From Halomonadaceae bacterium (lineage in GTDB: Bacteria > Pseudomonadota > Gammaproteobacteria > Pseudomonadales > Oleiphilaceae), in contig REBR01000184.1 of the NCBI GenBank assembly GCA_007692645.1, positions 1-64,000 of the forward strand: a stretch of DNA of 64,000 bases, read 5' to 3'. Of the stretch, positions 37,545 to 45,772 are shown piece after piece. The translations under genes and the position numbers were made by a program. Each line of letters opens with the position of its first letter. Positions within the stretch are counted from its first letter, which is position 1. The notes beneath the pieces were generated by a model, which saw only the letters and a program-made list of their open reading frames with translations, did not search any database and had not been told where the DNA came from.

Positions 37545-38228
37545 TCAGGCGGGGCTATCGTCCCCGGCGTCCTGTTCAGCCTCTGGGGAGCCAGCCACCA
37601 GCCATTGGCTGATGCGACTGCGGGCCTCTTCAAGACCGGTCTGTTTGAGGGAGGAAAAAGCAGTGACCTGCTGCACAATGGGCCGTTCTTTCAGGGCAGT
37701 GCGAACTTTCTGCAACTGCTGCTGCGCCGGACTCTTTTTCAGTTTGTCGGCTTTGGTCAGCAGGATCATCATGGGCAACTGGCGGTGTTCGCACCACTCG
37801 ATCATCATCATATCGAAATCTGTCAGGGGGTGGCGGATATCCATAATCAGCGTCAGGCCGCGCAATGAGCGACGCTTGCTCATATAATCGTCCAGGTGCT
37901 TACGCCATTCTTCCTGGATGCTATGGGAGACTTTGGCGTAGCCATAGCCGGGCAGGTCCACCAGGCGGCAGTCGCTGCGGCTTAAGGTAAAAAAGTTGAT
38001 CAGCCGGGTGCGACCGGGTGTTTTACTGGTGCGGGCCAGCTTACCATTACGGGTGAGGGTGTTGAGGGCGCTGGATTTACCGGCATTGGAGCGCCCGGCA
38101 AAGGCCACCTCAGCGCCAAAATCCTCCGGGCACTGATTCAGGGCGGCAGCGCTGGTGAGAAAACGGGCGCTGTTAAAGGCAATGGAAGCCGTGCTGGCGG
38201 CGCTGTTGGTAGCTTGAGTCTCAATCAC
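37545..38228 (-). CDS. engB: Ribosome-biogenesis GTPase EngB/YsxC
   Basis: An essential-type small GTPase acting in assembly of the large ribosomal subunit and linked to cell division. The G motifs are intact: G1 AGRSNAGKSSALNTL, G2 near SKTPGRTRLINFF, G3 VDLPGYGYAKVS, and G4 LLTKADKLKKS. The 227 residues start at a GTG. The N-terminal FNSARFLTSAAALNQCPEDFG is the usual approach to the P-loop. It is divergent from the cytochrome c4 gene, as in Pseudomonas. Confidence 0.94.
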   Translation of the reverse strand: MIETQATNSAASTASIAFNSARFLTSAAALNQCPEDFGAEVAFAGRSNAGKSSALNTLTRNGKLARTSKTPGRTRLINFFTLSRSDCRLVDLPGYGYAKVSHSIQEEWRKHLDDYMSKRRSLRGLTLIMDIRHPLTDFDMMMIEWCEHRQLPMMILLTKADKLKKSPAQQQLQKVRTALKERPIVQQVTAFSSLKQTGLEEARSRISQWLVAGSPEAEQDAGDDSPA

Positions 38229-38430
38229 AATGGTGAGTCCAGTCAGGAGTGCTGTGTTTACAGTCGATTAATGTATAATATCACACCAATTCCCAGGGCC
38301 GGCTGTGTCTGTCTCCCGGAGTGCTCTTTTTTCCAGGGCCAGTGAGGGGGTTACAGCGGCATGAACACAGTAACTATTGCGATTGCAGGCGAGAATTGCA
38401 GTTGAAAAATCAGTAAAGAGTGGGGCGAGC

Positions 38431-39036
38431 ATGAAAAAAGTAATTGCAGGTCTGGTGATGGCAGTCGGTCTCACGGGCATGGTTCAGGCCGGTGACGCTG
38501 ACCGTGGTGCCGATCTGGTGGGCACCTGTGCTGCCTGCCATGGTCAGGGCGGTAAACAGCCGATTATGGATACCTACGCCCGCCTGTCGGGTCTGGGTGA
38601 GCGGTATATTTATGAGCAGTTGCTGGACATTAAAGCCGGTGACCGTCATATCCCTGAAATGACCGGTATTCTGGACAATAACTCTGACCAGGACCTGAAA
38701 GATATGGCGGCGTATTACAACGCCCAGGAAATGCCGGAAGATGAAGCCAGTGCCGATCTGGTAGATGCCGGTGAACAGCTGTATCGCGGTGGTAACCTCT
38801 CCAGCGGTGTTGCTGCCTGCGCGGCCTGTCACGGCCCCGCCGGCCAGGGCAATGAACCTGCCGGTTATCCCCGTCTGGGCGGCCAGAAAGCGGCCTACAC
38901 CGAGAAACAGCTGCGGGCTTACCGTAATGGTGACCGGGTTTATGACGCTAACAGCCAGATCATGGGCAGCATTGCCTCACGCCTCACGGATGAAGAAATC
39001 GAGGCGGTGTCGGATTATCTGCAGGGTCTGTACTAA
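38431..39036 (+). CDS. Cytochrome c4 (dihaem c-type cytochrome)
   Basis: A 201-residue periplasmic electron carrier. A signal peptide (MKKVIAGLVMAVGLTGMVQA) precedes two homologous c-type domains, each with a CAACH haem site: GTCAACHGQGG and VAACAACHGPAGQG. Candidate distal methionines lie in HIPEMTGILDN and SQIMGSIASRLT. Cytochrome c4 feeds terminal oxidases, often cbb3. The start at 38431 is chosen for the signal peptide; a frame to 38377 adds nothing like it. A terminator follows. Confidence 0.93.
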   Translation: MKKVIAGLVMAVGLTGMVQAGDADRGADLVGTCAACHGQGGKQPIMDTYARLSGLGERYIYEQLLDIKAGDRHIPEMTGILDNNSDQDLKDMAAYYNAQEMPEDEASADLVDAGEQLYRGGNLSSGVAACAACHGPAGQGNEPAGYPRLGGQKAAYTEKQLRAYRNGDRVYDANSQIMGSIASRLTDEEIEAVSDYLQGLY

Positions 39037-39068
39037 ATGTAATGGGGCCCGGTGCCCCTGTTAAGACC

Positions 39069-39103
39069 AACCCCCCGCCGGTTTACCGGCCGGGGGTTTT
39101 CTT
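39069..39103 (+). terminator. Intrinsic terminator after cytochrome c4
   Basis: A GC-rich hairpin, CCCCCGCCGG / CCGGCCGGGGG with loop TTTA and one bulged base, is followed by TTTTCTTTT. It separates the cytochrome gene from dsbA. Confidence 0.85.
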
Positions 39104-39247
39104 TTGCCTGGCATTTGACCCGCCGGGGAAGGGTGCAACCCTTTACCAGCACCCGGCAAAAAAATGATAATCTGGTTTATGGACGACTATTGTCGCCAGC
39201 TCGCTTTACTTGGCTCGCTGATAACCCCTTTTCGGAGAATAAAAACC

Positions 39248-39871
39248 ATGCGGCAGTTACTGACCGGTTTAATCATGCTTTCACTGTTGCCATTTACTGC
39301 AGTGGCGAATGATTTTCAGGAAGGCACCCACTATGAGCGTCTGCCTTCCTCTGTGGGTACCGAAAACCGTGACAAGATCGAAGTGGCGGAAGTGTTCTGG
39401 TATGGCTGCCCGGCCTGCCATTCCATGCAGCCCTTGATTACCCCCTGGGCAGAAACCCTGGCGGAGGATGTGGCTCTGGTGCACCTGCCTGCCGCGTTGC
39501 GGGGGGACTGGGAAGTGCATGCCCAGGCGTTCTACACCGCCCGCTCACTGGGTGTGGTGGACCAGGTTCACAGCGACCTGTTCCAGGCCCTGGCAGGGGA
39601 GCGCCAGCGGTTGAATAGTAAAGACCAGATGGCCCGCTTTTTTGCCGACCGCGGGGTCGACGAGGATGAGTTCCGCAAAGCCTGGGGCAGCTTCAGCGTT
39701 AACAGCATGATGCAGCGTGCCAGCTCCCGTATCCGCGGTGCCCGGGTTACTGGTACGCCATCACTGATCGTCAATGGCAAATATCTGGTCACGGTGCGCG
39801 GCGCTGGCAGCCAGGAAAATATGCTGGCCATTGCAGATCACCTGATTGAGAAAGAACGGCAGCAGAATTGA
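39248..39871 (+). CDS. dsbA: Thiol:disulfide interchange protein DsbA
   Basis: A 207-residue periplasmic oxidase that introduces disulfide bonds into exported proteins. The signal peptide is MRQLLTGLIMLSLLPFTAVA, followed by NDFQEGTHYERLPS, the usual mature start. The redox site is FWYGCPACHSMQPL, CPAC where the E. coli enzyme has CPHC. The cis-proline loop is VTGTPSLIVNGKYLV. GGAGAATAAAAACC precedes the ATG at 39248; a longer frame to 39164 is unsupported. The c4-dsbA-EEP order is shared with Pseudomonas. Confidence 0.94.
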   Translation: MRQLLTGLIMLSLLPFTAVANDFQEGTHYERLPSSVGTENRDKIEVAEVFWYGCPACHSMQPLITPWAETLAEDVALVHLPAALRGDWEVHAQAFYTARSLGVVDQVHSDLFQALAGERQRLNSKDQMARFFADRGVDEDEFRKAWGSFSVNSMMQRASSRIRGARVTGTPSLIVNGKYLVTVRGAGSQENMLAIADHLIEKERQQN

Positions 39872-39896
39872 GGCCCAGGGCCCGGATGTAGCACCT

Positions 39897-40769
39897 ATGC
39901 AGGATAAGCTGAAGCCACAGCGCAGCGCCGGGCGGGTCTCTATTGAGCCCCCGGCGGGCGGTTTTGTTACCCGGGCCCGGGGTGCTTCTTCGGGCCTGGA
40001 AATTGCCCCGCCGTTCTCGGTGAATGACCGTATCCGGCTACTGACGTTCAACATCCAGGTGGGCATTTCCACCTCCTCCTACCGGCATTACCTGACACGT
40101 AGCTGGCAACACATTCTGCCCCACCGGGAGCGCAACGATAATCTGGACCGCATTGCCCGGTTGCTGCGCCAGTACGATGTGGTGGCATTGCAGGAATGCG
40201 ATGGCGGTTCACTACGCACGGGTTTTATCAACCAGGTGCAGTACCTGTCTCAGGCCAGTGCGCTGCCGTTCTGGCACCAGCAGCTGAACCGCAATCTGGG
40301 TCGTCTGGCCCAGCACAGCAACGGCCTGTTGAGCCGTTATCGCCCCCTGGATGTGGTGGAGCACCGGCTGCCCGGGCTGATTCCCGGCCGGGGCGCCATG
40401 GTGGCCCGCTACGGCAGTGCGGATGACCCCCTGGTACTGGTGATGATGCACCTGGCCTTAAGTAAAAAAGCCCAGAACCGGCAACTGGGGTACATCCGTG
40501 ATCTGGTGTCTCAGCACCGCCATGTGGTGCTGATGGGGGATATGAATGCCCACGCGGACCAGCTGCTGAATAATTCCCCCCTGAGGGACACCAACCTGGT
40601 GCCGTTACCCGATAGCGCCCATAGCTTCCCCAGCTGGCGCCCGGGAAAGGCTCTGGATCATATTCTGGTCAGTCCGTCATTGCAGGTGCACCAGGCATCG
40701 GTGGTGAGTTACCCGGTTTCAGACCACCTGCCCATAGCCATGGAAATTGCCCTTCCGGGAAAAAACTGA
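39897..40769 (+). CDS. Endonuclease/exonuclease/phosphatase-fold (EEP) protein
   Basis: About 290 residues of the metal-dependent EEP superfamily. The motifs are IRLLTFNIQVGIS, VVALQECDGGSLR (catalytic glutamate), VVLMGDMNAHADQL (Asp and Asn) and VSDHLPIAME (Asp-His). These fit DNases, phosphodiesterases and lipid phosphatases alike, so the substrate is not known. There is no signal peptide. The start is uncertain: the ATG at 39897 is taken, while a TTG at 39846 inside dsbA is also open. It is probably cotranscribed with dsbA. Confidence 0.82.
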   Translation: MQDKLKPQRSAGRVSIEPPAGGFVTRARGASSGLEIAPPFSVNDRIRLLTFNIQVGISTSSYRHYLTRSWQHILPHRERNDNLDRIARLLRQYDVVALQECDGGSLRTGFINQVQYLSQASALPFWHQQLNRNLGRLAQHSNGLLSRYRPLDVVEHRLPGLIPGRGAMVARYGSADDPLVLVMMHLALSKKAQNRQLGYIRDLVSQHRHVVLMGDMNAHADQLLNNSPLRDTNLVPLPDSAHSFPSWRPGKALDHILVSPSLQVHQASVVSYPVSDHLPIAMEIALPGKN

Positions 40770-40921
40770 ACTACCTTGTAAGCCTTCCCTTACCCGTAAG
40801 TGACTTATTTCACAGGATTTCGTGCTCTTTTTCCGGTTGTTGACTAAGCTTGTAGCTGTCACTCGTGGTCCTTTCCAGGGCCCGGTGAGTCCCAGTAACA
40901 GTCACAGTCGCGGGGCTGCTA

Positions 40922-41584
40922 ATGGCGGAATACGACGATCAGCGCAATCAGCTACTGCTCAAGCTGGTGTATTACGGGCCGGCCCTGAGCGGCAAGACCA
41001 GTAACCTGGCCGCGCTGCACGAACTGCTCAGCGGGGTGAACAAAGGGGACATGATGATCCTGGAAACCCGCAATGACAGGACCCTGTTTTTTGATCTGTT
41101 TCCCCTGGGTTTTCGCACTCCGGCAGGCATGATGATCAAGCTCAAGCTGTATACCGTTCCCGGCCAGGTGCAACACGACAGCACCCGCAAAGCGGTATTG
41201 TCCCGGGCTGACGGCGTTGCTTTTATTGCCGACTCCCAGCTGTCTCAGGCAGAAAATAATCTTGAATCCTTTTCCAATCTGGCGGACAACGCCGCCCGGG
41301 TGGGGCTGGATTTTGCCAAGCTGCCGTTGGTGGTGCAGTTCAACAAACGGGACCTGAAAGCCATTGTTTCCCGGGAAGAACTGAAAGAGCGCTGGAAACC
41401 CAGTCCCTGGTGGCCTGTCACCCTATGCCAGGCCACCGCCCATAAAGGGGTACTGGAGAGTTTCCAGTTATTGCTTAAGCGGGTTTACCGGCACATTGAC
41501 GACGAATTTTTCCTGACCCGTGATCAGGGCCTGACAGAAGCACTGTTTGTGGCTCTGGCCAGTGGCAGTGAACAGCCCGGATGA
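40922..41584 (+). CDS. MglA-like small Ras-family GTPase
   Basis: A 220-residue bacterial small GTPase. The P-loop KLVYYGPALSGKTSNLAAL has the MglA form (YYGPxxxGKTxNL). KLYTVPGQVQHDSTRKAVLS is switch II in its MglA form, VPGQ. GVAFIADSQ and VVQFNKRDL carry the base-binding segments. MglA sets the leading pole and controls motility machinery in Myxococcus, and its relatives act at poles elsewhere. No roadblock-domain MglB is adjacent. Fifteen bases later a kinase gene begins, followed by a receiver-ATPase gene, so the GTPase is the head of a three-gene operon. GTPase identity is firm; a polarity role is inference. Confidence 0.85.
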   Translation: MAEYDDQRNQLLLKLVYYGPALSGKTSNLAALHELLSGVNKGDMMILETRNDRTLFFDLFPLGFRTPAGMMIKLKLYTVPGQVQHDSTRKAVLSRADGVAFIADSQLSQAENNLESFSNLADNAARVGLDFAKLPLVVQFNKRDLKAIVSREELKERWKPSPWWPVTLCQATAHKGVLESFQLLLKRVYRHIDDEFFLTRDQGLTEALFVALASGSEQPG

Positions 41585-41599
41585 TTGGCTGGAGGTGCC

Positions 41600-42934
41600 A
41601 TGAGTGATCAGCAGGAGTTACCCCGAGCCACCGTGGAAGAGACCCTGGAAGACCTGGACGCGCACCTTGAAGCGTTGAACTGGAATGCACTGGTTTCTGA
41701 CAAGGAAACCCGTCGCCTGGAGCAGCAGCTGACGCAGTTTGCCGGAGTGGCTCTGACCATTGTGACCCGGGAGCCTGTGCCCCCGGCAACCACCCCCAGT
41801 TACCCGGTGAGCTATCAGCTGGAAACCCTGGCCTGGGTGGTGGGGCCAGCCCCGGACCCGACCCTGGCCGCGGCCGCAGGCCTGCTGGAGCGGGTACTCT
41901 ATCAGGCGGCCCGTTATTACCTGGCGGCAAATCTGCACCTTGAGGTAGTTCACCGGGATTATGCCGCCCTGCTGGCCAAGCACCAGGCCCTGCAGTCCTC
42001 AGAAGCCCGTTACCGGGACCTGTCTGCAGAACTGGCAAAGCAGGTGGAGGCCCAGGTGCAGCAGATCGAAGACCGTCAGCGGCGCATGTATGCAGCTGAA
42101 AAACTCAATGCTGTGGGCCGCCTGGGGGCTGGAGTGGCCCATGAAATCAATAACCCCATCGGCTTTATTCGCTCAAACCTGAACTCTTCCAGGGAGTACA
42201 TCGAGACGTTTCAGCAACTGCGGCAACGCCTGGAAGGGCTACCCGGTGGCGAAGCCCTGGTGAAAGAGCTGGATCTGGACTGGCTGTTGGGGGATTTCAG
42301 CCAGCTTACGGAAGAATCCCTGGAGGGGGCAGAGCGCATTGGCGCGATAGTGGCAGCCCTGCGCCGCTTTGCCGGCACCGATGATCAGGGCCCACAGCAA
42401 CTGGCCATTAACCCCCTGCTGGAAGGGGTCTGGGCCGTGGCAGCCCCACGCCTGGGAGCGCAACTGGAAGTAACCTGGCAGCTGCAGGATAAGCTGCCCC
42501 CTCTGACCCTGGAGCGGGCAGCCATCAGCCAGGTGTTTTATAACCTGCTGGAAAATGCCGCCCAGTCTGCACCACGGACGGTACAGGTGACCATTTCCAC
42601 CGCCCTGGCCAGCCGGGTTGCTGAGAGTTCCAGTGAGATTGCCGGTGAGAATGCCGGTGAGAGCCGGGCCCAGGGGGCTGAAAAGCAGGAGCCCGGTCTC
42701 TGGGTGGAGATCCGTGATAACGGCGACGGCATGACTGCAGACACCTTAACCCACCTGTTTGATCCTTTTTTCACCACCAAACCCGTGGGTTCAGGCACCG
42801 GTCTCGGGCTGACGGTCTGCCGGGATACGCTGTTGGCTATGGGGGGTGATATCCAGGCCAGCAGCGCACCGGGTAAAGGCACCCGTATGCGGGTGTGGCT
42901 GCCGCTGCCTGCCCCCATTGGGGTAACGGACTAG
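41600..42934 (+). CDS. Soluble sensor histidine kinase
   Basis: A 444-residue kinase with no transmembrane segment, from the ATG at 41600, which has GGAGG before it. Residues 1-120 are an unrecognised sensory region, followed by a coiled-coil helix (about 115-165). The phosphorylated histidine is in [20 protein letters not shown] (about residue 181). The ATP domain shows YNLLENAAQSAP, VEIRDNGDGMTAD and [20 protein letters not shown]. It sits between the MglA-like GTPase and the receiver-ATPase, and its likely partners are the four receiver domains within the next 9 kb. A sister kinase with a nearly identical H-box is encoded at 47130. Confidence 0.9.
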   Translation: MSDQQELPRATVEETLEDLDAHLEALNWNALVSDKETRRLEQQLTQFAGVALTIVTREPVPPATTPSYPVSYQLETLAWVVGPAPDPTLAAAAGLLERVLYQAARYYLAANLHLEVVHRDYAALLAKHQALQSSEARYRDLSAELAKQVEAQVQQIEDRQRRMYAAEKLNAVGRLGAGVAHEINNPIGFIRSNLNSSREYIETFQQLRQRLEGLPGGEALVKELDLDWLLGDFSQLTEESLEGAERIGAIVAALRRFAGTDDQGPQQLAINPLLEGVWAVAAPRLGAQLEVTWQLQDKLPPLTLERAAISQVFYNLLENAAQSAPRTVQVTISTALASRVAESSSEIAGENAGESRAQGAEKQEPGLWVEIRDNGDGMTADTLTHLFDPFFTTKPVGSGTGLGLTVCRDTLLAMGGDIQASSAPGKGTRMRVWLPLPAPIGVTD

Positions 42935-42937
42935 CCT

Positions 42938-45205
42938 ATGTCGCAATTTTCTGCCTACTTTCTATCCAAGGATAAACGACAACCGGCCTCCACCGAGGGG
43001 GCCGAGAGGGACGCTGACGGGACAGAGCCACAGGTGACTTACCGGGTGCTGTTTGTGGATGACGAAGCCCACGTGCTCAGTGCCCTGAAACGCACCTTTC
43101 GCAAAGAAAATTACGCTATCCACTGTGCCGCTAATGCCAAAGAGGCCCTGTCGCTGATCCACCAGCAGCATTTTCATCTGATGGTCACCGACTATAAGAT
43201 GCCCGGCATGTCCGGTGCCGATTTGCTGCAGGAAGTGAAACGCATTGCCCCGGATACCCTGCGCATTATGCTCACCGGTCATGCGGATACCCAGGCGGTG
43301 ATGACTGCGGTGAATGAGGGGGCAGTCTACCGGTTTATCCTCAAGCCCTGGAATGATGATGAGCTGCGGGTAACGGTGGCCCTGGCACTGGAGCAGTTTG
43401 CCCTGCGGGAAAAAAACCGCGACCTGCAGCAGACCACGGTAAAGCAGCAGAAAGACCTGGCGCTGTTTCGCAAAATGGGCCAGCAGCAGCGCAGTCAACT
43501 GGCGTTGATGCTGCACAAGCACCAGTTGCTGAACCGCCAGCAGGTGCAGGAAATCTACAAGATCCAGCAGTCCCGGAAGGTGGCCAGCATCAAGCTGCTG
43601 CTGGAGAAACAGTGGGTCACTCCAGAGGCGCTGTATAAGCTACTCAAAGGCGAGCTGCTGTTTGAGGAAGTATCCCTTGGGGAATTTGCCCTGGACCAGG
43701 CAGTGCTGGACCTGGTGCCCGTGGATCTGTGCAAGAGCCAGTGCCTGCTACCCCTGCGGGTCAAGAATCGCCGCCTGCTGCTGGCCATGGCTGACCCCCT
43801 GAATCAGGTGCTGATCGAAGAGTTGTCCTTTGCCCTGGGGTTGCAGATAGATCCGGTGCTGGTGCGCATGGCAGACCTGGAGAGCAAGCTGGAACAGCTC
43901 TATAGCGGCGCCGGCAGCAGCTTTGAGGAGTTGGCGACAGCCCTGGATCAGAACGACCCCACAGACACTATTGAACTGGTTATTGATAACGATGACTCCG
44001 ATGTGGATCTTGACGAGTTACTGTCAGCCACCCAGCAACCCTCTGCAGTGCGGGTGGTGAACGCCATCATCATGGAGGCCTTGCGCCTGGGGGCCAGTGA
44101 CATCCATATCCAGCCCCGGGCCACGGTAGTGGTGGTGCGTTACCGCATCGACGGCATACTGCAGGACAAGATCCGCATACCGGTGTCCCTGCAAATGGCC
44201 ATAGTGTCGCGCATCAAGGTGATGTCCGAGCTGGATATTACCGAGCGGCGGCGACCCCAGGATGGGCGGATCACGGTGAAATCGCCGATGAAAATTGTCG
44301 ATCTCAGGCTATCCACCCTGCCCACCCTGAACGGGGAGAAGGTGGTTATGCGGGTACTGGACCGCAATTCCAGCGTGCAGAATATCGACAACCTGAACCT
44401 GAGCGAACTCAACCGCAAGCGCATCATGAACGTCATGACCCGTCCCCAGGGCATGATCCTGGCCACCGGTCCTACCGGTAGCGGCAAAACCACCACCCTG
44501 TATGCCATGCTGCAGCACCAGGCCAGCTCCGAGCGCAATTACGTCACCATTGAAGATCCGGTGGAATTCTATATGGACATGGCCGGCCAGGTACCGGTGC
44601 GGGAACGGGTGGGGCTGAACTTCCCCACGGTGCTACGGGCGATTCTGCGCCAGGACCCGGATGTGATTCTGCTGGGTGAAATCCGCGATAGCGAAACCGC
44701 TGAGGTGGCGTTTCATGCGGCCATGACCGGTCACATGGTGTATTCCACCCTGCACACCAGCTCCACCATCGCTTCCGTGGCCCGGTTGCTGGATCTGGGG
44801 CTCAAGCCCTATGTGGTGGCCAATGGCCTGGAGGCGGTGATCGCCCAGCGGCTGGTGCGCAAGGTCTGCCCCCACTGCCGTGAGCAGGTTGCCCCGGACC
44901 CGGAGGTACTGCATCTGCTGGGCTCCCATTTTGCGGCTTTGGATCTGGTGGATTATCAGGCTCCGGGCTGTGACCATTGTCACCATCAGGGGTACCGTGG
45001 CCGGGTCGGCATTTATGAAGTGCTCAGCGTCAGTGATGATCTGCGCCACGTGATCGCTTCCGGGGGGTCGGTGCGGGAAATGACCCACCAGGCGGAACTG
45101 GATGGGCTGGTGCCACTGATCGCAGATGCCAGAAGCCGGCTGGATGCGGGGGAAACCACCCTGGGGGAAATCCTGCGTGTTCTGGGCAGCCAGATCAGCA
45201 TTTAG
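42938..45205 (+). CDS. Receiver domain fused to a GspE/PilB-type secretion ATPase
   Basis: A 755-residue fusion. Residues 35-155 form a response-regulator receiver (VLFVDDEAHV, phospho-acceptor D85 in VTDYKMPG, K136 in FILKPW). A coiled linker (150-195) leads to a GspE/MshE-like N-terminal domain (about 195-325). The ATPase follows, with Walker A GPTGSGKTTTLYAM (511-524), the Asp/Walker B region DPDVILLGEIRD (573-584) and a zinc site CPHC/CDHC (644, 647, 678, 681). Such ATPases power type IV pili or type II secretion. MshE-type N-domains bind c-di-GMP, but I cannot confirm the binding motif here. No pilin or secretin genes are nearby. It follows the kinase after three bases. Confidence 0.9.
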   Translation: MSQFSAYFLSKDKRQPASTEGAERDADGTEPQVTYRVLFVDDEAHVLSALKRTFRKENYAIHCAANAKEALSLIHQQHFHLMVTDYKMPGMSGADLLQEVKRIAPDTLRIMLTGHADTQAVMTAVNEGAVYRFILKPWNDDELRVTVALALEQFALREKNRDLQQTTVKQQKDLALFRKMGQQQRSQLALMLHKHQLLNRQQVQEIYKIQQSRKVASIKLLLEKQWVTPEALYKLLKGELLFEEVSLGEFALDQAVLDLVPVDLCKSQCLLPLRVKNRRLLLAMADPLNQVLIEELSFALGLQIDPVLVRMADLESKLEQLYSGAGSSFEELATALDQNDPTDTIELVIDNDDSDVDLDELLSATQQPSAVRVVNAIIMEALRLGASDIHIQPRATVVVVRYRIDGILQDKIRIPVSLQMAIVSRIKVMSELDITERRRPQDGRITVKSPMKIVDLRLSTLPTLNGEKVVMRVLDRNSSVQNIDNLNLSELNRKRIMNVMTRPQGMILATGPTGSGKTTTLYAMLQHQASSERNYVTIEDPVEFYMDMAGQVPVRERVGLNFPTVLRAILRQDPDVILLGEIRDSETAEVAFHAAMTGHMVYSTLHTSSTIASVARLLDLGLKPYVVANGLEAVIAQRLVRKVCPHCREQVAPDPEVLHLLGSHFAALDLVDYQAPGCDHCHHQGYRGRVGIYEVLSVSDDLRHVIASGGSVREMTHQAELDGLVPLIADARSRLDAGETTLGEILRVLGSQISI

Positions 45206-45223
45206 ACAATTCTCCGGGGGATA

Positions 45224-45772
45224 TTACTCCTGGTCCAGCAGCCCGGAAAAATCGATAAACCCGTTTTCATCCCGTTCCACCCGGGTAATGCCCGGGGAGT
45301 CCTGTTCCAGCCGGGCCAGGGCTTTTTCCTGGGCGGCCAGTTGCTGGTTCTGCTGGCGGACGGTTTCCGCCAGTTCCCGGTTTTCCTGCTGCAGGCCCTG
45401 GTGCTCCAGGGCATTGCGCAGGGTATCCAGCAACTCCTGATCTGACCAGGGCTTGAGAATAAACCGATACACCTGTGAGGTATTGATGGCCTTCAGTACC
45501 GCACTCAGCTCTGCCTGGCCACTGAGAATCATACGCAGGGCATCCGGGTGGGCCTGGCGGCAGCGGTCAAGAAAGGTCACGCCGTCCATGCCGGGCATGC
45601 GGTAATCCGACAGGATAATATTCGGGCTATGACCATCCAGCCCGGCCAATGCCGCTTGCGGGGATTCGAAACACATCAAAGTCCACCCGGTGGGGCGCAG
45701 CAGGCGCTGCAGGGCAGCAAGAATGTAGGGTTCATCGTCCACCAGGGCGATGATGGCGGCGGCATCAGTCAT
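45224..45772 (-). CDS. Stand-alone response-regulator receiver with coiled-coil tail
   Basis: A 182-residue protein: a receiver domain (1-120) with DD at 12-13, phospho-acceptor D56 in IILSDYRMPGMDG and K107 in FILKPWSDQEL. A glutamine-rich coiled coil (ENRELAETVRQQNQQLAAQE) and a short acidic tail follow. No output domain is present, so it acts by phosphotransfer or protein binding. It ends the minus-strand operon. Its start overlaps the stop of the HD-GYP gene (ATGA), and its end faces the receiver-ATPase gene 18 bases away. Confidence 0.9.
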   Translation of the reverse strand: MTDAAAIIALVDDEPYILAALQRLLRPTGWTLMCFESPQAALAGLDGHSPNIILSDYRMPGMDGVTFLDRCRQAHPDALRMILSGQAELSAVLKAINTSQVYRFILKPWSDQELLDTLRNALEHQGLQQENRELAETVRQQNQQLAAQEKALARLEQDSPGITRVERDENGFIDFSGLLDQE

